From Clostridium sp. CX1 (GTDB lineage Bacteria; Bacillota; Clostridia; Clostridiales; Clostridiaceae), in NCBI RefSeq assembly GCF_025398335.1, contig NZ_JAODOO010000008.1, positions 62,001 through 126,000 of the forward strand: a stretch of DNA of 64,000 bases. Direction: 5' to 3'. Both the position numbers and the translations under genes were made by a program. This document shows, piece after piece, positions 1-9,900 of the stretch (positions are counted from its first letter, which is position 1; each line of letters begins with the position of its first letter). The notes under the pieces were generated by a model that saw only the letters and a program-made list of their open reading frames with translations, did no database searches and had not been told where the DNA came from.

Positions 1-95
1 TGAAAGGTAAATAAATTAACTGTAAATAGTAAAATCATTGAAAAGATAAATATTAATCCTACCCTTTTTAGAATCTTTAATCCTAGTTTTCCCAT
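1..95 (-). CDS. 5' fragment of a membrane protein (runs off left edge)
   Basis: An open frame of 31 codons starts at ATG 95 and leaves the window at base 1. The N-terminus has a short basic stretch (KLGLKILKR) followed by a hydrophobic segment from about residue 13 to 30, so it is a signal anchor or first transmembrane helix. The ATG sits only 1 nt after an AAGGGG tract, but a six-codon ORF with a strong ribosome site ends 5 nt upstream, so translation may be coupled. A structured leader with a terminator-like hairpin precedes it. The family cannot be told from this fragment; a sensor kinase or chemoreceptor would be typical of such N-termini. Confidence 0.5.
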   Translation of the reverse strand, partial: MGKLGLKILKRVGLIFIFSMILLFTVNLFTF

Positions 96-100
96 ACCCC

Positions 101-121
101 TTATGATGCAGTTGTATACAT
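101..121 (-). CDS. possible 6-codon leader peptide
   Basis: ATG at 121 encodes MYTTAS and stops at 101-103. It has a strong ribosome site (A4G6, positions 129-138) with 7 nt spacing, far better than that of the main gene whose ATG is at 95. The stop lies 5 nt before that ATG. The likely role is translational coupling. It is too short to support by coding statistics. Confidence 0.3.
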   Translation of the reverse strand: MYTTAS

Positions 122-156
122 CAATATTCCCCCCTTTTGAAAAATATATTTACACT

Positions 157-266
157 AAAAAAGACCTGAATTATAAACAGACAACATCATAACTTCTGTT
201 CAGTAAATACAGGTCGGTTGCACAACTAACTCAAAGCTTTCAAGGTACAAAATTATAGAAAGCTTT
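157..266 (-). promoter_or_regulatory. structured leader with attenuator-like terminator
   Basis: Reading on the minus strand, a perfect 9-bp stem (AAAGCTTTC with GAAAGCTTT, 233-241/258-266) is followed by a two-tier stem (GACCTG/CAGGTC at 163-168/210-215, with inner AACAGA/TCTGTT at 176-181/195-200) and then six T residues at 157-162. This has the layout of an intrinsic terminator inside a 5' leader. It matches no riboswitch consensus that I know. The first stem is also followed by a T-rich stretch on the plus strand, so it could terminate there too. Confidence 0.45.
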
Positions 267-311
267 TTATTGTTTCCTTATAATTAAATTTAACTAATAT
301 AAGTCATAGAT

Positions 312-340
312 ATATTATCATATAAAACTGTTACATTCAA
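312..340 (-). promoter_or_regulatory. predicted promoter of the left-edge gene
   Basis: On the minus strand TTGAAT (335-340) and TAATAT (312-317) are separated by 17 bp. Transcription would start near 305 and give a leader of about 210 nt containing both hairpins before the ATG at 95. It lies just downstream of the tetR stop. Confidence 0.5.
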
Positions 341-415
341 CATTTTTTGTAACTCTTTAGCTATGTTATATGAAAAAACTAGAAATTAATCCATGTAATT
401 ACATAAGATAAAATT

Positions 416-994
416 TTATTCTCTCCTTATATTTCTAACATTTAGCCCCTTAACATGGTAGAAGTTTAAAATAGTATTTGTCATTTCCTTTGGAGTTTTT
501 TCTGTGCCATCCTCCACCCATTTTTTCAGTGCAAACCACAATCCACCAGCGGAAAAATGATTAAAATAACTATTATTTGATACAAAAACTAAATTTTTAA
601 ATTTTTCATCTGTTGCCATAGAATTTAAGTATTTTAAATGTAACTCAAGCAGTATTTGATATACATTGTTATCTACAAGTTTTTTTACAAATTCTCTATT
701 TTCATACCAGTATTCAAAATATGTAATAAGCAGATCATATAATGTTATATCATTTTTAGCTGAAATTGTGTTTATAAAATCATTGTAAAATCCATCAACA
801 TAGTATTCTAATATAGCTTCTTTTTTAGCAAAGTTTCTATAAACTGTTTGTCTAGTTAAATCTGCATTTTCTGCAATTTCTTTTAAAGTTATTTCACTAT
901 AGGGTTTTTTATCCATTAATTCAATTAATGACTTTACAATGAAACTTTTAGACCTTAAAGTTATAGGATTAACCTTTTCTTTCATTTGATTCAT
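416..994 (-). CDS. TetR/AcrR family regulator
   Basis: A 192-residue regulator with the TetR N-terminal three-helix DNA-binding domain at about residues 13-60; the recognition part reads ADLTRQTVYRNF. The rest is a helical ligand and dimer domain of the Firmicutes type often seen with glycerone-kinase or DegV genes. It is divergent from degV, and a perfect 9-bp inverted repeat lies between them (1078-1100) across the predicted -35 of tetR, so autoregulation and control of degV are likely. AAGGAG precedes the start by 11 nt. The ligand is unknown. Confidence 0.85.
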   Translation of the reverse strand: MNQMKEKVNPITLRSKSFIVKSLIELMDKKPYSEITLKEIAENADLTRQTVYRNFAKKEAILEYYVDGFYNDFINTISAKNDITLYDLLITYFEYWYENREFVKKLVDNNVYQILLELHLKYLNSMATDEKFKNLVFVSNNSYFNHFSAGGLWFALKKWVEDGTEKTPKEMTNTILNFYHVKGLNVRNIRRE

Positions 995-1055
995 TTGTAA
1001 CTTTTCTCCTTATTTGTGTAACTTATTATATTTAATTGACTTCATACTTTATAGT

Positions 1056-1100
1056 ATTATATTATAAGTATACAAGTGTTACAAGTGTATAACTTGTAAC
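1056..1100. promoter_or_regulatory. shared tetR/degV operator and promoters
   Basis: A perfect inverted repeat, GTTACAAGT (1078-1086) and ACTTGTAAC (1092-1100) with a 5-bp spacer, is typical of a TetR operator. On the minus strand TTGTAA (1079-1084) and TATAAT (1056-1061) are 17 bp apart and form the tetR promoter, so the operator covers its -35. On the plus strand TTGACT (1036-1041) with TATATT (1058-1063) could drive degV, with the operator just after its start site. Confidence 0.65.
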
Positions 1101-1129
1101 ATTTATAACATTTTTTTGAGGTGGATTGT

Positions 1130-1978
1130 ATGCATAAAATAGCTGTAGTAGTTGATAGTACTGCTGTAATTGACAAAGAAATAATTGAAAAAAATAGCAA
1201 CTTATACTCAATACCATTACGTGTAATAGTTGACGGTAAAGATCTTAGAGATGGTTTAGATATAACTCCAAGTGAATTTTGCAGGAAAATGGAAGAATCC
1301 TTGGATCTACCAACTACTTCGCAACCCTCTGCTGGAGAAGTTTTTAAACTTTTAGATGAATTAGTAAAAAAGTACGATCATATTATATACATTACCATTA
1401 GCTCTAAGCTAAGCGGTACATTCCAAACAGGACTGTTAGCTAGAGCTCAAATTTCCGAGGATAAAATAACTGTTTTTGACTCCCTATTTACAGCAACTAT
1501 TCAAAAGCAGATGGCCCTTGAGACTTTGGAGTTAATAAAAGAGGGAGCTAGTATTGAACATATTATTAAAAATCTTGAATACATCAGGTCAAACTCAAGA
1601 ATATTATTAGTGGTAGATGATTTAGCACATTTGCATCGTACTGGAAGAATATCATTGTCTGCAGCCTCCTTTGGTAGAATGTTAAGTATAAAGCCAATTT
1701 TGTCCTTTGAGGAAGGCGAAATATTAGTAAGTCAAAAAGTAAGAACAATGAAAAAAGTATATAACAATTTAATTGAACAAATTAAAAATGAAAAGCTTAC
1801 AAATAACTCGAAGATTATTCTAGCACATGCAAATGGCTATGATTATGCCTTGAATTTAAAGGAAATGTTGATGGATATATATCCTGAACATGAAATTGTC
1901 ATTGAAGAGCTATCCCCTGTAATAAGTGTACATACAGGAACTAGAAGCATCGGCTTGTCCTGGATAAATAAGAGATAG
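1130..1978 (+). CDS. DegV family fatty-acid-binding protein
   Basis: A 282-residue DegV/FakB-type protein. DegV proteins bind a fatty acid and, with FakA kinase, feed exogenous fatty acid into phospholipid. The diagnostic start (VVVDSTAVID), the TSQPS motif near residue 66, the ISSKLSGT segment and the C-terminal HTGTRSIGLSW are present. I place the start at ATG 1130, because the ribosome site GAGGTGG (1118-1124) overlaps the upstream in-frame GTG at 1121. It is divergent from tetR, shares an operator with it, and ends in a strong terminator as a single-gene unit. A second DegV lies at 56650-57501. The lipid specificity cannot be read from sequence. Confidence 0.88.
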   Translation: MHKIAVVVDSTAVIDKEIIEKNSNLYSIPLRVIVDGKDLRDGLDITPSEFCRKMEESLDLPTTSQPSAGEVFKLLDELVKKYDHIIYITISSKLSGTFQTGLLARAQISEDKITVFDSLFTATIQKQMALETLELIKEGASIEHIIKNLEYIRSNSRILLVVDDLAHLHRTGRISLSAASFGRMLSIKPILSFEEGEILVSQKVRTMKKVYNNLIEQIKNEKLTNNSKIILAHANGYDYALNLKEMLMDIYPEHEIVIEELSPVISVHTGTRSIGLSWINKR

Positions 1979-1993
1979 AGTTGAATTTTATTA

Positions 1994-2035
1994 AAAAGTA
2001 GCTTCATGGCTATCAAATACCATGAAGCTACTTTT
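1994..2035 (+). terminator. intrinsic terminator of degV
   Basis: A perfect 16-bp stem (1994-2009/2020-2035) with a 10-nt loop whose 3' arm ends in TTTT. It lies 15 nt after the degV stop. Confidence 0.85.
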
Positions 2036-2239
2036 ATTTCTATTTAATCGCCTATTTTTAGCTATATAAATGACAAATTACTTTTTTTCGGTTTTATTAC
2101 TTTTTATTACTTTTTACCAATTTGTTAGAAATATTTTAATAAAAACTTTCATATTTTTGCAATTTTTGCTAATATATTTATATGACATATTAATGTTGTT
2201 AAACATATTGTTTAATTTTGTATTAAGGAGGATAAAATT

Positions 2240-3076
2240 TTGAACATGTTAGATTCTATGTTAAATATTATTTCAGTTCTTGAAGATATGTTTCAAGATG
2301 AAGATGCGATGCTTGTAGTATCAGATTTAGAGAAGATAGTATATTACAAAGCTGGAAAAACTGTAGACGCAGGACATGAGGGATTATCATTAAGACCTGG
2401 CGATGGCTTACATGAAGTTATTCAGGCAAAGAAAACTTTAAGAGTCATCGTTCCAAAGGAACTATTTGGCACTCCATTTAAAGCCATTACCATACCTTTG
2501 TTTGATGAAAATAAACAAATAATAGGTGCTGCAGGAGTAGGTTGGGGTTTAGATAGTAGGGTTAAAATATATGAACAGCTAAGTAATGTTGTTGATAGTT
2601 TAGCAAGTTCCATTGAACAAATATCAACAGGCATTAATGATATAACTACAAATGCACAAAACATAGCCTCCTCACAGGAAGAAATGGTGTCTTCCGCTGA
2701 AGTGACAAGAAAAAGTGTAGATGATACTTCTAAAATTACAGATTTTATAAGGAATATAGCCAATCAAACTAATCTTTTAGGACTTAATGCATCAATAGAA
2801 GCCTCAAGAGCTGGACAAGAAGGAAGAGGCTTTCAAGTAGTAGCTGGAGAAATACGAAAGCTTGCAGTAAATAGCAAAAATGCTGTAAACCAAATAGAAC
2901 AAGGTCTTAAAGATATGCAATATTCTATAAACTTTATTATGGATATGATAGAAAAAAACACTTCAACAACCCAGTCTCAGGCTGCTGCCTCTGAGGAAAT
3001 AAGTGCTTCTGTTCACGATTTAAGAAGTCTATCAGATGTCTTATTAAAGGTTACTAAACAGTTAGAAATTAAATGA
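2240..3076 (+). CDS. soluble methyl-accepting chemotaxis protein
   Basis: A 278-residue chemoreceptor with no transmembrane segment. Residues 1-115 form a sensor-like alpha/beta domain that I cannot assign to a named family. Residues about 120-278 are a short signalling coiled coil with the conserved hairpin tip [18 protein letters not shown], which contacts CheA and CheW. It probably senses a cytoplasmic cue. The start is TTG 2240, because AAGGAGG (2225-2231) is 8 nt upstream; the next ATG at 2246 would be 14 nt away. The signalling domain is shorter than usual. It is a single gene that converges on the glycyl radical operon. Confidence 0.85.
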   Translation: MNMLDSMLNIISVLEDMFQDEDAMLVVSDLEKIVYYKAGKTVDAGHEGLSLRPGDGLHEVIQAKKTLRVIVPKELFGTPFKAITIPLFDENKQIIGAAGVGWGLDSRVKIYEQLSNVVDSLASSIEQISTGINDITTNAQNIASSQEEMVSSAEVTRKSVDDTSKITDFIRNIANQTNLLGLNASIEASRAGQEGRGFQVVAGEIRKLAVNSKNAVNQIEQGLKDMQYSINFIMDMIEKNTSTTQSQAAASEEISASVHDLRSLSDVLLKVTKQLEIK

Positions 3077-3080
3077 CTAA

Positions 3081-3109
3081 AAGAAGCCTCTTTTAAGAAG
3101 GCTTCCTTT
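3081..3109. terminator. bidirectional terminator
   Basis: A stem GAAGCC/GGCTTC (3083-3088/3100-3105) between the convergent chemoreceptor and glycyl-radical operon. It is followed by CTTTA on the plus strand and by TTTTAG on the minus strand. Confidence 0.6.
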
Positions 3110-3180
3110 AACCATAACAACATTGTACTGAGTATTTAGGTTAACAATATAACCACTATTTTCCTAACAGCTATGGAAAG

Positions 3181-4107
3181 CTATCCGATAACACATTTAA
3201 CTCCTGAGGACTCTACAGCTTCCTTTAAAAGTTCCATTTTCTCCTTATTTGGTGAGTTTACATCTAAAATATCATATGTTAGTCCTAATTGTTCGTATTT
3301 TGCTACACCTAGCTTGTGATAAGGTAAAAGATTTATTCTATCTATGTTATTTTCAGCACAAAATCTGCTTATACTTATTATATTTTCCTTATCGTCATTT
3401 AAACCTGGTATTATGGGAACTCTGATTACTACAGGCCTTTGCTTAGATATTATGGAAATATTATTTAAAATGGGCTGGTTACTAACCCCTGTAAGCTTCT
3501 TATGCTTATCTTCATTCATATGCTTTATATCTGTTAAGAATAAGTCTGTAACAGGTATAAACTTATTAACTATATCAACAGTGGTAAACATTGCACTTTC
3601 AACAGCAGTATTTATATATTCTTCCTTGCATGCTTTTAGAAGACTAACTGCAAATTCTGGCTGGTAGGTAGGATCTCCTCCTGAAAGTGTTACTCCACCC
3701 TTTCTCTTATAATAAGCACTATCTCTTTTTATAACCTTCATAACCTCATCTACAGTCATAGTCTTTCCACTGAGCTTTAATGCATCATTTAAGCACATAT
3801 CTGTACATTTTAAATCACTACATCTAATACATTTTTCCTTATTTATGCTTATAGTAACTTTAGCATCCTCATGATTTTTTAAATTAATAGCATTCTCTAC
3901 ACATGCCTTTGAACATTCCATGCAACCTGCACAATTGACCTTATGATATCGAAGCTCCGGCAGTAACTTTTGACCTTCTGGATTAGCACACCATAGACAT
4001 TTTAGTGGACATCCCTTTAAAAACACAAGAGTTCTTATACCAGGTCCGTCATGAAAGGATAGACTTTGTATATCAAATATTATTCCTGAGTTCCTTAAAT
4101 TCTTCAT
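3181..4107 (-). CDS. glycyl radical enzyme activating enzyme (radical SAM)
   Basis: A 308-residue PflA-type activase. C33-x3-C37-x2-C40 binds the SAM-cleaving 4Fe-4S cluster. Residues about 58-105 hold two ferredoxin-like cysteine clusters (CAGCMECSKAC and CIRCSDLKCTDMC), as in activases of the 4-hydroxyphenylacetate and indoleacetate decarboxylases, glycerol dehydratase and choline lyase. SGGDPT is the GGE-type SAM-binding motif. It generates the glycyl radical on its partner by hydrogen abstraction with 5'-deoxyadenosyl radical. The gene lies 18 nt downstream of the glycyl radical enzyme in the same operon, so the pairing is clear. Confidence 0.93.
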   Translation of the reverse strand: MKNLRNSGIIFDIQSLSFHDGPGIRTLVFLKGCPLKCLWCANPEGQKLLPELRYHKVNCAGCMECSKACVENAINLKNHEDAKVTISINKEKCIRCSDLKCTDMCLNDALKLSGKTMTVDEVMKVIKRDSAYYKRKGGVTLSGGDPTYQPEFAVSLLKACKEEYINTAVESAMFTTVDIVNKFIPVTDLFLTDIKHMNEDKHKKLTGVSNQPILNNISIISKQRPVVIRVPIIPGLNDDKENIISISRFCAENNIDRINLLPYHKLGVAKYEQLGLTYDILDVNSPNKEKMELLKEAVESSGVKCVIG

Positions 4108-4125
4108 AATTTATACTCTCTCTTG

Positions 4126-6732
4126 TTATATGCTTGTAGCATTATATTCTGTTCTTGCTATGATTTCATCCTGTATTGGTTTTGAAAGTTCTACCCAGTA
4201 AGCACTAAAGCCTGCTACTCTAACAATTAGGTCACGATATTTATCAGGATGTAATTGTGCGTCTCGAAGCATATCAGAGTCAACTATATTAAACTGTATG
4301 TGGTAACCTCCTTGCTGGAAGTAAGACTTAACTAAATCCACCAGATTCTGAGAACCTTCTATACCCTTCACAGCATTTGGGTGTATTTTCATATTAAGTT
4401 GAACACTTCTCATTGCTACGGAATCAAGCTTGATTCCAGATTGGAATAGAGCTATAGGACCATTTACATCGGTGCCTGGTGTAGCTGATAGTACACCGTC
4501 CGTTAAACTAACACCGGCTACTCTTCCATCCGGTGTAGCACCACATACCCGTCCGAAAGGTCCATGTGCTGATATTGATAGACCAGCAGGTATCCATTGA
4601 AGTCCTAAGTATGTTGTCTCAGATAGACATATTTCGTTGTAGTGCTTCCAGCATTGAACAAATATTGAATCTACATAGTCATCATCATTTCCGTATTTAG
4701 GGGAGTTTAGTAAGTCCCTATGTATTCTTTCAAATCCACCGCTAATACGTTTTTGCTCAAGCATTGAGAAGTTTCCAACCTTATCTGCTCTTTCAAACCC
4801 AAAGTTTTCTTTTAATGCATGTCTTACATCTTTCAGTGTGTACTTTTCATCCTCAAAAACCAGTTTTTTAATAGCAGCTAGGCTATTTGCCACATTTACC
4901 ATACCTGAATTTAATAGTGTTACTGATTTATTATACCGAGCTCCATTAGAATCTAAGGGTTTTCCATTCTTAACACAGTCCTTCACCAGTACAGATCCCA
5001 TAACAAGAGGATTTATCTCCCTGTGCACTGCCATAACATAATTCCAATAGCGCATGTACACTCTTAAAAATCTTTCCTCTACCTTGCACCATGCATTCCA
5101 CAAATCTTCATAGCTATTGATATCTCCCAAAGGTTCAGTGCAGCGTATTCCTGTTCTTGGATCTACTCCGTCATTTAAAACTATCTCTAGGCACTTAACT
5201 TCATTAAAGAATCCCGGATGGCATATACCATGGCATGTACCCTGCATCTGCACCTCAACACAACCACCCATTCCTACATCTCTGGCATCTTCAATGGTTA
5301 TATTCTCTTCTCTATGATTTTGCAGCAAATGCTGAATACAAGCTTCATTATTAAACCAAGCTGGATATCCTGCACCAGTTTTTGTAGTTTCTGCAGCCTT
5401 TATGAGTAACCTGTCGCTTGTTCTGGAGTTTACCATTACACCTAAGGTAGGCTGTATAGTCTGCATACTGATTCCAGCTTCAAGTATTATCTCTTCTAGT
5501 TCGTTATCAGCCGCTTTTCCCTCTTTAGTTACTCCACCAACTATCATATGTTGAAATAGGTTTCCTGAAGCTAAAGCTTCCCAACTTCTTGGAGATACAT
5601 ATTCTTCACTGGAAAACTTTACTCTCATAAGCTCCATAAGCTCTAGAGCTTCATCTCTAGTTAATCTCCCTTCTTCTATATCCTTTTTATATAGTGGATA
5701 TAGAAGTTGTCCCCAACGTCCAGGAGAAAGTCCAACAATTGGACCATCTAATGCAATAGCTATGTGTGCTATCCAAGCTGACTGCAGTCCTTCATAGAAT
5801 GTTCTTGCTGGTTTTGCTGGAACCCATCTCAAGGTTTCAACCATCTTTAACAATTCATTTTTTCTCTGCTTATCCTCTTCTCCTGCTGCCATTTCCTCTG
5901 CCTTATCTGCATAATTCTTAGCCCAATTTATAACACCTTCACAGGCTAATATAGTTGCTCTCCAAAATAAAATCTTTTCAGCTACTTCTCTGGTAGTAGG
6001 AACAGTATTTTTTATTTTTTCCTTACATTCCTTTATAATATCCTCTAAGCCTCTCTCTACAACCATATCATAGGCTGGTATCCATCTTCCTTCCATAATA
6101 GATATAACGCTTGGAGGAAATATTACAGTTTTGAAGGCATTATCTAAGTCATCATATTCTGGCATGGTTTCTTTTAGGAACTTGTCCGATTCGTCCTCTA
6201 TACATTTTCCCTCCCAAAACTTACAGGAATCTATTAAAGGTGCAGCATCTTCTTCTTTCATTGCAAAGGTGCCCATTTCAATTATACCTCTGGCTTCTTT
6301 ATGGCTGCGGCCACCTCCTACTCCAACATCATAAACCTCGTCATTTGAGTTTTCTGCTTTTTCAACCATATGTGAATAGAATTTTTGGCTATACTGTAAA
6401 TATACTGGAGCGCCCCTCATATATCTAGTTTTCTGCATGGTAATAAGTTCATAGGGCTGAATTGCTGGTGTTATATTTTCAATAGCATACTTATATGCTT
6501 TCGCTCTACGAATGAGAAGCGGCTCTCCTTCTGACCTTTTCCATTCCTCTGTGTAAAGAACACTAAATTCTGGATCAAGCATGCACCTGGCTTCTAATAA
6601 TCTTTTTTTAATTATTCTACCTCTTTCTGTTGTAGGCTCTTCTGATACTTCTCTGGAAACATAGCCTTCTTCTCTCTGCTCTTCATTAGTTGGCGGCCAT
6701 TTTAATGTTTTTAAATTTTCAAAATCTATCAC
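4126..6732 (-). CDS. glycyl radical enzyme, arylacetate decarboxylase type
   Basis: An 868-residue glycyl radical enzyme. The thiyl cysteine lies in GGCVEVQ (Cys491, with Glu493 two residues on), and the radical glycine is Gly841 in RVAGFSAYW. From memory, the MQKTRYMRG block near the N-terminus and the PIQDEIIARTEY tail resemble 4-hydroxyphenylacetate and indoleacetate decarboxylases, which release p-cresol or skatole. The small HpdC subunit of the hydroxyphenylacetate enzyme is absent, which favours indoleacetate or another arylacetate; substrate is an inference. I start at GTG 6732, 8 nt after AAGGGGG; the upstream ATG at 6768 has no ribosome site and sits at the predicted transcription start. 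An extended -10 is at 6776-6784. The activase follows. Confidence 0.85.
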   Translation of the reverse strand: MIDFENLKTLKWPPTNEEQREEGYVSREVSEEPTTERGRIIKKRLLEARCMLDPEFSVLYTEEWKRSEGEPLLIRRAKAYKYAIENITPAIQPYELITMQKTRYMRGAPVYLQYSQKFYSHMVEKAENSNDEVYDVGVGGGRSHKEARGIIEMGTFAMKEEDAAPLIDSCKFWEGKCIEDESDKFLKETMPEYDDLDNAFKTVIFPPSVISIMEGRWIPAYDMVVERGLEDIIKECKEKIKNTVPTTREVAEKILFWRATILACEGVINWAKNYADKAEEMAAGEEDKQRKNELLKMVETLRWVPAKPARTFYEGLQSAWIAHIAIALDGPIVGLSPGRWGQLLYPLYKKDIEEGRLTRDEALELMELMRVKFSSEEYVSPRSWEALASGNLFQHMIVGGVTKEGKAADNELEEIILEAGISMQTIQPTLGVMVNSRTSDRLLIKAAETTKTGAGYPAWFNNEACIQHLLQNHREENITIEDARDVGMGGCVEVQMQGTCHGICHPGFFNEVKCLEIVLNDGVDPRTGIRCTEPLGDINSYEDLWNAWCKVEERFLRVYMRYWNYVMAVHREINPLVMGSVLVKDCVKNGKPLDSNGARYNKSVTLLNSGMVNVANSLAAIKKLVFEDEKYTLKDVRHALKENFGFERADKVGNFSMLEQKRISGGFERIHRDLLNSPKYGNDDDYVDSIFVQCWKHYNEICLSETTYLGLQWIPAGLSISAHGPFGRVCGATPDGRVAGVSLTDGVLSATPGTDVNGPIALFQSGIKLDSVAMRSVQLNMKIHPNAVKGIEGSQNLVDLVKSYFQQGGYHIQFNIVDSDMLRDAQLHPDKYRDLIVRVAGFSAYWVELSKPIQDEIIARTEYNATSI

Positions 6733-6775
6733 ATTTAATTCCCCCTTCAATGTAGTTAAAATTCTCATACAACCT

Positions 6776-6784
6776 ATTATATCA
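6776..6784 (-). promoter_or_regulatory. extended -10 of the glycyl radical operon
   Basis: On the minus strand TG-A-TATAAT occupies 6784-6776 with no good -35. Transcription would begin near 6769, giving about 36 nt of leader to the GTG at 6732. Confidence 0.45.
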
Positions 6785-6908
6785 TAATAAATTCAATATT
6801 TTCCATATAATTCTCAATTATGTAATTTTTCATAGATATTTGATAAATTACCTTGTTTTTTATTGACAATTATAGATAACAAATAGGAGCTGATTTGTAG
6901 TCAGCTCC

Positions 6909-9900
6909 TTATATCTCAAACAACCCTAGTATTTCTTCCTCAGTTAATGAAGAGAAGTTTTCTCCACTAGATAACTCTTCTCCTAAAATTTCTGATATAA
7001 GTTTTTTCTTCTCCTCTTGTAGCAATAATATCTTTTCTTCAATAGTGTCTTTAGCTATAATTTTTATAACCTCTACCACATTTCTTTGGCCTATTCTGTG
7101 AGCTCTATCTGTAGCCTGTTCCTCTACAGCAGGATTCCACCAGGGGTCAAAATGAATTACTAGATCTGCAGAGGTTAGGTTCAGTCCTGTTCCGCCAGCC
7201 TTTAAGCTTATTAAAAATACCGAGTTTTCTCCATCATTAAAAGCTTTTACCATGTCCATTCTCTTTTCTGAAGGTATGGAGCCATCTAAGTAACTAAAGG
7301 CTATTCCTTCTGCATTAATTCTTTTTCCAATATTTTTAAGAACAGATGTAAACTGAGAAAATATTAAAGCTCTGTGACCTTGCTCTAGACTCTCCTGGAT
7401 AAGCTCCACTAAGGCCTCTATTTTTCCACTGCCTCCACTATAGTCTTTCATGATTACCGATGGGTCTAAACAAAGCTGCCTTAGTTTTGTTATATAAGAA
7501 AGTATTTCTATTTTACTATTTTGAAACTCATAATTCTTTACCTTCTTTTGAATAAGTTCCACTGCATAGTTAGCATAAGTTCTATAGACTTTCTTCTGCT
7601 CTTCATCTAAATTCACCACTAAGTTTTTTTCAATCTTATCAGGCAGTTCTTTTATAACATCCTTTTTCTTTCTTCTAAGAATAAATGGCTTTATTAGCCT
7701 GTTTAAGTCCTCTAAAACTTCTGGACTTTCCCTAAGCTTTTTATGATATCTTACACTGAACCTCTTTTCATCATATAAATATCCTGGCATTATAAAATCA
7801 AATATAGACCATAACTCCATAAGAGAGTTTTCTATTGGTGTTCCCGATAATGCAAATCTTCTTTTTGCTTTTATTTCCTTCACCGCAGCTGCATTCTGAG
7901 AACTTGGATTCTTTATATTTTGAGCTTCATCTAATATACAATAATCAAATTCAATATTAGTATAGCTTTCTAAATCCCTTTTTAACAGGTTATAAGTTGT
8001 TATAAGAACATCATAATCATCAACCTTTTTTATTAGTTCCTCCCTATCCTCTTTGGACCCGTTAACAACTGCTATCTTTAGCTTTGGTGCAAATTTTTCA
8101 AACTCAGCTGCCCAGTTATATATTAGTGATGTAGGAGCAACAATTAAGGATTTGCTTCCCTTATTAGATAATATAAAAGTAATAGTTTGAAGAGTTTTAC
8201 CAAGCCCCATTTCATCCCCTAAGATTCCTCCAAAGCCCAAAAAATCCAGGGTTTTAAACCAGTTATATCCTACCTTTTGATAGGCTCTAAGGTTACCCTC
8301 TAAATCTTCCGGTTCCTTAAAGCTCAAGTTTTCTATATTTTTAAATTTATCTTTTATTTCTTTTAAGGCTTTTTTTCCTTTTATAAACCTTAAACTATTT
8401 TCCTCTAGGTAGTTATTTAGGAAGAGACCTTTATTACTAGGAATTTGTATACAATTATCATCTATATCCTTTGAAGAAGCTATGTCCAAAAGCTTTAGAA
8501 ATTTATTAAGCTCCAATTCCTCTAAATCTATATATTCACCATTTTTCAATTTATAGTATTTTAGATTATCTCTAAAAGCTCTTAATATTTCCGCAGTCTC
8601 CTCTGGGTTAATATCTCCTATTTTAAAATTCAATTCAAAATAATCATATCTTCCGGATTTAATATTTCCTGTAATGCCCTTTGACCCTATACTTTTTATA
8701 CCCTTAAAATTTTCGGAGTAATATACTTCTCCTATCTCTTGAAGTTTATTTATTTCTCTTTTAAAAAACCTAAATATGTAGTCCTCTTCCATTAACAAAT
8801 AAAACTTTCCCTTTATTTCTTCAAAGCCTAAACTTCTAAGAATTCCAATAACCTGGGATTCTTTTTTAGAATCTCTATATACAATTTTCTCTTTATAATC
8901 CTCAAAGATATTAAATTCTAAATTTCCATAAAGAACTTTTACTGTCAGCGTAATATCCTCTTCTTCTCTATCAAAGTAAAAGTTGAAGTTACATTTATCT
9001 ATTACTACTTTTTCCTTTATTGTTTTAGATAAGGTAAATGTAGAAGCCATCATATTAATTTGAGGAATCAACTTTCTTAGTATATTTTCTTCTTCAGAGG
9101 CATCTATCTTTATTACCTTAGCTTCATTGAATATTTGAAGATATGGGCTTATTTTATAACAAAATTCATAATCTGGAATATATACGGACATGCCATACAG
9201 GAAAATATTGTTATTACAACCTAGATCCTGAGGCATTCCTCCTGGAGACTTAAGAACATATTCACCATTTATTAGTTTCAAATCAAAATCTATAGGAGGA
9301 ATTTTATTTAAGATTTCTGTTTCTACAGGTCTATAGAAAAAGCCTTCATTTAAATACACTTTATGCTTTTTTATATTCTCAAAAAATTCTCTAACTAAAA
9401 ACTTAGGTATATTTACGTATTTTCCGTTTATAATACTATCTTCACTTCTGTAAATAGTCTTATTGTTTCCCTTTATCTCCTTTAAAGTCTCAATATAATC
9501 TATAAGTCTTTTATCCTTAACACTTAATCTTTGATTTTTTATATCTAAGGTAAAGTTCTTGCCATAATTTATAGGTATATTATTGTAAATAGCTATAAGA
9601 AACTGGTTTATATCTTTTAAGATATATAGATTACTGGAACTCATAGACTTTAACCCTATCTTAAATTCAGCGGTAATGTTGCCACTCCATTCATTTCTAT
9701 TTATGTAAACTTCAATCTTTATTTCCTCTTTGTCGTATTCATCCCCTAATAACACATTTAATAAGTTGCTTTTATTTTTAAATATACTTTCATTATAGAT
9801 AGTCTCTTCAGCTAAAAGAGGATGATCAACTAGCTTTTCCAGGGCTTTATAAAAGGTTGCTACTAGATGCTTACAGCAATAATTTATTTTTTTAAACTCA

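Noticed and set aside
157-266. Possible c-di-GMP (GEMM) riboswitch at the left edge
   Set aside because: A CAAAGC-like stem and an AACCG-type 3' end recall GEMM, but the GGCAAACC and GGGACGCAAAGCC core and tetraloop are missing on both strands.
2422-2763. 113-codon minus-strand frame inside the soluble chemoreceptor gene
   Set aside because: Antisense shadow without a ribosome site.
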